A stretch of 64,000 nucleotides of DNA from UBA7957 sp965224675 (GTDB lineage Bacteria; Pseudomonadota; Gammaproteobacteria; Granulosicoccales; Granulosicoccaceae). Under the pieces are notes generated by a model, which saw only the letters and a list, made by a program, of their open reading frames with translations, searched no databases and had not been told where the DNA came from. Of the stretch, positions 61,715-64,000 are shown piece by piece. How positions within the stretch are numbered: the first letter of the stretch is position 1; each line of letters starts with the position of its first letter. The translations under genes and the position numbers were made by a program. The stretch covers positions 992,001-1,056,000 of the forward strand of contig CBDDAA010000002.1 of the NCBI GenBank assembly GCA_965224675.1, given 5' to 3'.

Positions 61715-62671
61715 CTACCAACGAAAACGAGCACCCAAACTAATATATTGACTTTCCAAATCTGACTCAGCCTGCTGTAAACCCATCTCTGCCAACAAAT
61801 CAAAGCGCTCGTGTAATGATATCTCGGAATACAGCGCCAATGTGAATAGATCCGTGCCGTCAATTGCAGATTTTGCGATAGACCAGGAAACTGTACTGAT
61901 AATACGTCCAAAATCATAAGACAGCTCAATGGCAAAATTGCGTTTGTTCAAGCTCTGGGCAAGGCTCAATGTATTGATAGAAAAAAGATTTAACAATGCG
62001 GGCCTGTTGAACACATTAAACTGATTCGGATCAAAATCGTATTGATAGTCGTCATAAGAAAAATGTATTGCAAGCGCGCTAAAAGGGTATAGCCCGACTC
62101 TATATTCAATTCCCGTCGATTCAGCAGTTCGACTTGTATTATCGTGTGTTTGGTTTAATAACTGAGCAGTTATATCCCGCTTGAAATACTTAACTTGAGA
62201 TGACCACAGCCGAGTTCCGTAATAAAACCCACCGGAGATAGACTCAATATCGAAAAAATCTGCATCACCCCAATAACTGTAACCGACTTGTAACTGCCAG
62301 GCATTATATGGGTCGGTTGCCAGCGCAAGATTATAGGAGCGAATATTCTGATCTTCTATATTTTGTGTGTTATCTAATATGGAACGCTTACTGACACTAA
62401 GCTGTATTTGCGGCCCGGATACAAAGTGGTGGCCTGCTGACAAGGCAAAATCACGGGCATCTTCGGTTTCGGTCAATATTAAAGACAAGTCTGAATTATT
62501 ATCCAATTGATCCAGATAGGCCAATTCATCATAAAACTCATCGGCCAGTGAAAACCCGGAAACCGCTGCAATGACCAACGCAGAAACGGCGTTGCGAAAG
62601 AGTTTCTTCAATCCGTTTTTAGCTGTATATTCTTGCCTCTCCGAAAAGGACAAGTGGAAAAGCAATCTCAT
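61715..62671 (-). CDS. Outer-membrane beta-barrel protein of unknown function
   Basis: A 318-residue protein with a signal peptide (RNAVSALVIAAVSGFSLADE, after a 26-residue start) and then alternating amphipathic strands (WQLQVGYSYWGDADF, IHFSYDDYQYDF, FAIELSYDFGRII), ending in the aromatic terminus ARFRW expected of Bam substrates. Its start overlaps the DUF3106 stop as TAATG, which supports the ATG at 62671. It is the last gene of the ECF-sigma operon, so it may be envelope-stress-linked. Confidence 0.75.
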   Translation of the reverse strand: MRLLFHLSFSERQEYTAKNGLKKLFRNAVSALVIAAVSGFSLADEFYDELAYLDQLDNNSDLSLILTETEDARDFALSAGHHFVSGPQIQLSVSKRSILDNTQNIEDQNIRSYNLALATDPYNAWQLQVGYSYWGDADFFDIESISGGFYYGTRLWSSQVKYFKRDITAQLLNQTHDNTSRTAESTGIEYRVGLYPFSALAIHFSYDDYQYDFDPNQFNVFNRPALLNLFSINTLSLAQSLNKRNFAIELSYDFGRIISTVSWSIAKSAIDGTDLFTLALYSEISLHERFDLLAEMGLQQAESDLESQYISLGARFRW

Positions 62672-63174
62672 TAGTGACGAAGTCGATCTCTTAAACGCTT
62701 ACGTTGTACAGGCGAATGCTTTGCTTTTTTTTTGCGTTTTTCCACAATACGTCTTTTCTGAGCAGGCGTAAGATTCTGCCAACGCCGCTTTAGCTGCTGT
62801 CGTTTTTCAGGCTTAAGTTTCTGAAACCTGGCATGACGTTCACGGACTCTTATTTTATCAGCTTCTGTCAGATTGTTAAATGCATTGAACCGTCGCCGAA
62901 TTGAAGATTTTTTTTCATCTGACAACGACTGCCAGCGCTGATAACGTTGTTTAAACTTCTGCCTTTTTTCAGTTGACAGATTTTGCCAGCGCTCAGTACC
63001 CCGGATCAAACGCTGCTGCCTTTTTGCACTCAAAACGTTCCAATTCTGTGCAACCTCCGATAAAATTTTCTGCTGGGCAGGTGATAACTTCTGCCAGGCA
63101 ATCCCTTCCTCTGCTAGGACCCCAACCAGTGGATACAACACAAGCACGGCTATCAAAAAAAGTTTAGTTTTCAT
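62671..63174 (-). CDS. DUF3106 protein, basic periplasmic
   Basis: A signal peptide (MKTKLFLIAVLVLYPLVGVL) is followed by repeated, very basic motifs of the type W-x-x-L-(S/T)-x-x-(K/R)-(Q/R), seen at LSPAQQKILSE, LSTEKRQKFKQRYQRWQ and LTPAQKRRIVEKR. These repeats define DUF3106, related in style to CpxP/Spy-like LTxxQ proteins. ATG 63174 is chosen for the signal peptide and overlaps the preceding small gene. The function is unknown, possibly a periplasmic chaperone or modulator in the ECF-sigma system. Confidence 0.82.
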   Translation of the reverse strand: MKTKLFLIAVLVLYPLVGVLAEEGIAWQKLSPAQQKILSEVAQNWNVLSAKRQQRLIRGTERWQNLSTEKRQKFKQRYQRWQSLSDEKKSSIRRRFNAFNNLTEADKIRVRERHARFQKLKPEKRQQLKRRWQNLTPAQKRRIVEKRKKKAKHSPVQRKRLRDRLRH

Positions 63175-63385
63175 CGTTTTCAACCCCTGGTGCCATTTCA
63201 TCTCGTTGCGCCAGCTCTATATCCAATAATAAGAAAGGATCCAACCAGCCGCCATCCTCAGCTTGCCACTCTCCAAGAAACTCAATAAATCCCAAATCCG
63301 GTGCGTTTTCCTCTGCAGCCAAAAGTACTTCACATTTTGAGAAAAATAACAAAAGTACGATTGACTTAACTAATATCTGCTTCAT
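63164..63385 (-). CDS. Small exported protein in the ECF-sigma operon
   Basis: A 73-residue protein starting at ATG 63385 (MKQILVKSIVLLLFFSKCEV), with a signal peptide followed by an acidic mature part (FIEFLGEWQAEDGGWLDPFL). It overlaps its neighbours at both ends, typical of this operon, and the segment EFLGEWQ occurs in small proteins encoded next to DUF3619/DUF3106 genes. The function is unknown. Confidence 0.65.
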   Translation of the reverse strand: MKQILVKSIVLLLFFSKCEVLLAAEENAPDLGFIEFLGEWQAEDGGWLDPFLLLDIELAQRDEMAPGVENDEN

Positions 63386-63728
63386 CGGACTCATCCAGCC
63401 ACAAATAGAACTCCAGATCCTGATACATCTCGAAATCATCGTTTGCCAGCAATAACGTAAAATCATTGATACCCGCCAGACTTTCAGGAGTAAGTCCAGA
63501 CTCGGGCGCCTGTATCAGATTCAGGCCCAAGACAGCTGTTAATACAATTCCGGAAATTGCTGCAGCTGGCATTGCCCACCGATTAAGTAGCGATTGTGGT
63601 TGTCTGTTTAAAGCATCAAAGCGCGCCGCCTGCAAACGCCCGGTAACGTTTGCAGGCAAATTTTCTTCGGCTTCATCCAGCCGGGATTTTATTGTACTAA
63701 GCAACTGCTGCTCTTTATCATCTGACAT
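63366..63728 (-). CDS. DUF3619-like putative anti-sigma protein
   Basis: A 120-residue protein with an N-terminal helical stretch (STIKSRLDEAEENLPANVTG), one transmembrane helix (about 50-70, MPAAAISGIVLTAVLGLNLI) and an acidic C-terminal part. This arrangement and the position directly after an ECF sigma factor suggest an anti-sigma factor. ATG 63728 is preferred to the GTG at 63737, with GGATAGGTG upstream. Confidence 0.65.
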   Translation of the reverse strand: MSDDKEQQLLSTIKSRLDEAEENLPANVTGRLQAARFDALNRQPQSLLNRWAMPAAAISGIVLTAVLGLNLIQAPESGLTPESLAGINDFTLLLANDDFEMYQDLEFYLWLDESDEADIS

Positions 63729-63733
63729 CAATT

Positions 63734-64000
63734 TCACCTATCCTCCAGCAAACTGCGTAAACTAACAATTGCCCTTGAATAATGTGTTTTTACACTTCCC
63801 GTACTAATACCCATAGCGTTTGCTGTTTCGCGTGTATCCAGACCTTGCCAGGCACGCAGTAAAAACGTTTGCTGTTGGCGTATCGGCAATTTCCCAATCG
63901 CCTCTTCTATTGCCGAAATGCCTAAACGCTCTTGCAATTGTACATAAGGATTTTCTGATTCCGGGGCCGCCGTCGATTCAACAATCTGTGAGCTGTTTTC
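63734..64000 (-). CDS. ECF-type RNA polymerase sigma factor, C-terminal part
   Basis: The frame is open to the window edge, so the N-terminus with region 2 is missing. The visible part contains sigma region 4: IEEAIGKLPIRQQQTFLLRA, GLDTRETANAMGISTGSVKT and HYSRAIVSLRSLLED. It is followed closely by the DUF3619 gene, as is common for this ECF group. The regulated genes are probably the operon itself. Confidence 0.85.
   Translation of the reverse strand, partial: ENSSQIVESTAAPESENPYVQLQERLGISAIEEAIGKLPIRQQQTFLLRAWQGLDTRETANAMGISTGSVKTHYSRAIVSLRSLLEDR

Noticed and set aside
61621..61935. 104-codon minus-strand frame at the end of the beta-barrel gene
   Set aside because: A shadow in another frame of the barrel gene, which has signal peptide, strand pattern and operon overlap.
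1..64000. CRISPR array, prophage, toxin-antitoxin or secondary-metabolite cluster
   Set aside because: No regularly spaced repeats, phage structural genes or biosynthetic megagenes were seen. The Fic gene has no obvious antitoxin partner, its inhibitory motif being in the same protein.

Overview
The window looks like chromosome of a motile, probably marine or aquatic gammaproteobacterium with a polar, sodium-driven flagellum. The evidence is a Vibrio/Pseudomonas-type polar flagellar gene order, a FleQ/FlrA-type sigma-54 activator, FlhF/FlhG number-and-position regulators, PomA/PomB-like stators, and an ECF-sigma/DUF3619/DUF3106 operon. I cannot name the genus from sequence alone. About 48 kb (roughly 7 to 60 kb) is one flagellar locus. 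It has accessory or mobile DNA at its left edge and transposon-derived elements inside it.

Layout. 1-5.2 kb: the 5' part of a membrane sensor gene abutted by a complete IS21-type element (istA/istB), a VOC/glyoxalase protein, a frameshifted Fic gene and tRNA-Glu. 5.2-8.7 kb: a diguanylate cyclase, a GYF_2-like membrane protein, then fliA and flhG. 9.2-19 kb: a small membrane protein with a rhizobial-cyclase-type N-terminal domain, then, on the minus strand, flgA-flgN-maf-pseB-pseC-pseF-pseG/H-pseI. This encodes pseudaminic acid synthesis and the Maf transferase that would glycosylate flagellin. 19.2-29.5 kb: the rod/hook operon flgBCDEFGHIJKL. 29.8-35.1 kb: two short flagellins, flaG, fliD, fliS, a fliT-like gene and a small orphan. 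35.1-37.4 kb: pomA-pomB with a translationally coupled PilZ gene. 37.8-54.7 kb (minus strand): fliEFGHIJK, fliLMNOPQR, flhB, flhA, flhF and a DUF2802 gene. 55-57.7 kb: an IS630-family element and fleQ. 58.3-60.3 kb: a cysteine-rich flagellin-like gene divergent from a displaced flgM. 60.4-64 kb: guaC and the ECF-sigma operon with a beta-barrel protein.

How it works together. FleQ with sigma-54 would start the fliE operon; a GG-N10-GC promoter is visible upstream of fliE. FliA (sigma-28) held by FlgM would drive the late genes; sigma-28-like sites precede both flagellins. FleQ keeps its c-di-GMP-contact residues, and the window also holds a GGDEF protein with an I-site and a PilZ protein coupled to the stator operon, so c-di-GMP control of motility is likely.

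Most notable points. FliM lacks the N-terminal CheY-P-binding motif, and the flhG-fliA-che block normally following flhF is missing from that place, leaving DUF2802 as a scar; together these suggest altered or lost chemotactic control of this motor. fleSR is absent between fleQ and fliE, where an IS630 element sits. flgM is displaced about 40 kb from flgA-flgN and sits beside an odd 13-cysteine flagellin relative. IS630-derived miniature elements (MITEs) lie upstream of pomA and at the flgM stop codon.
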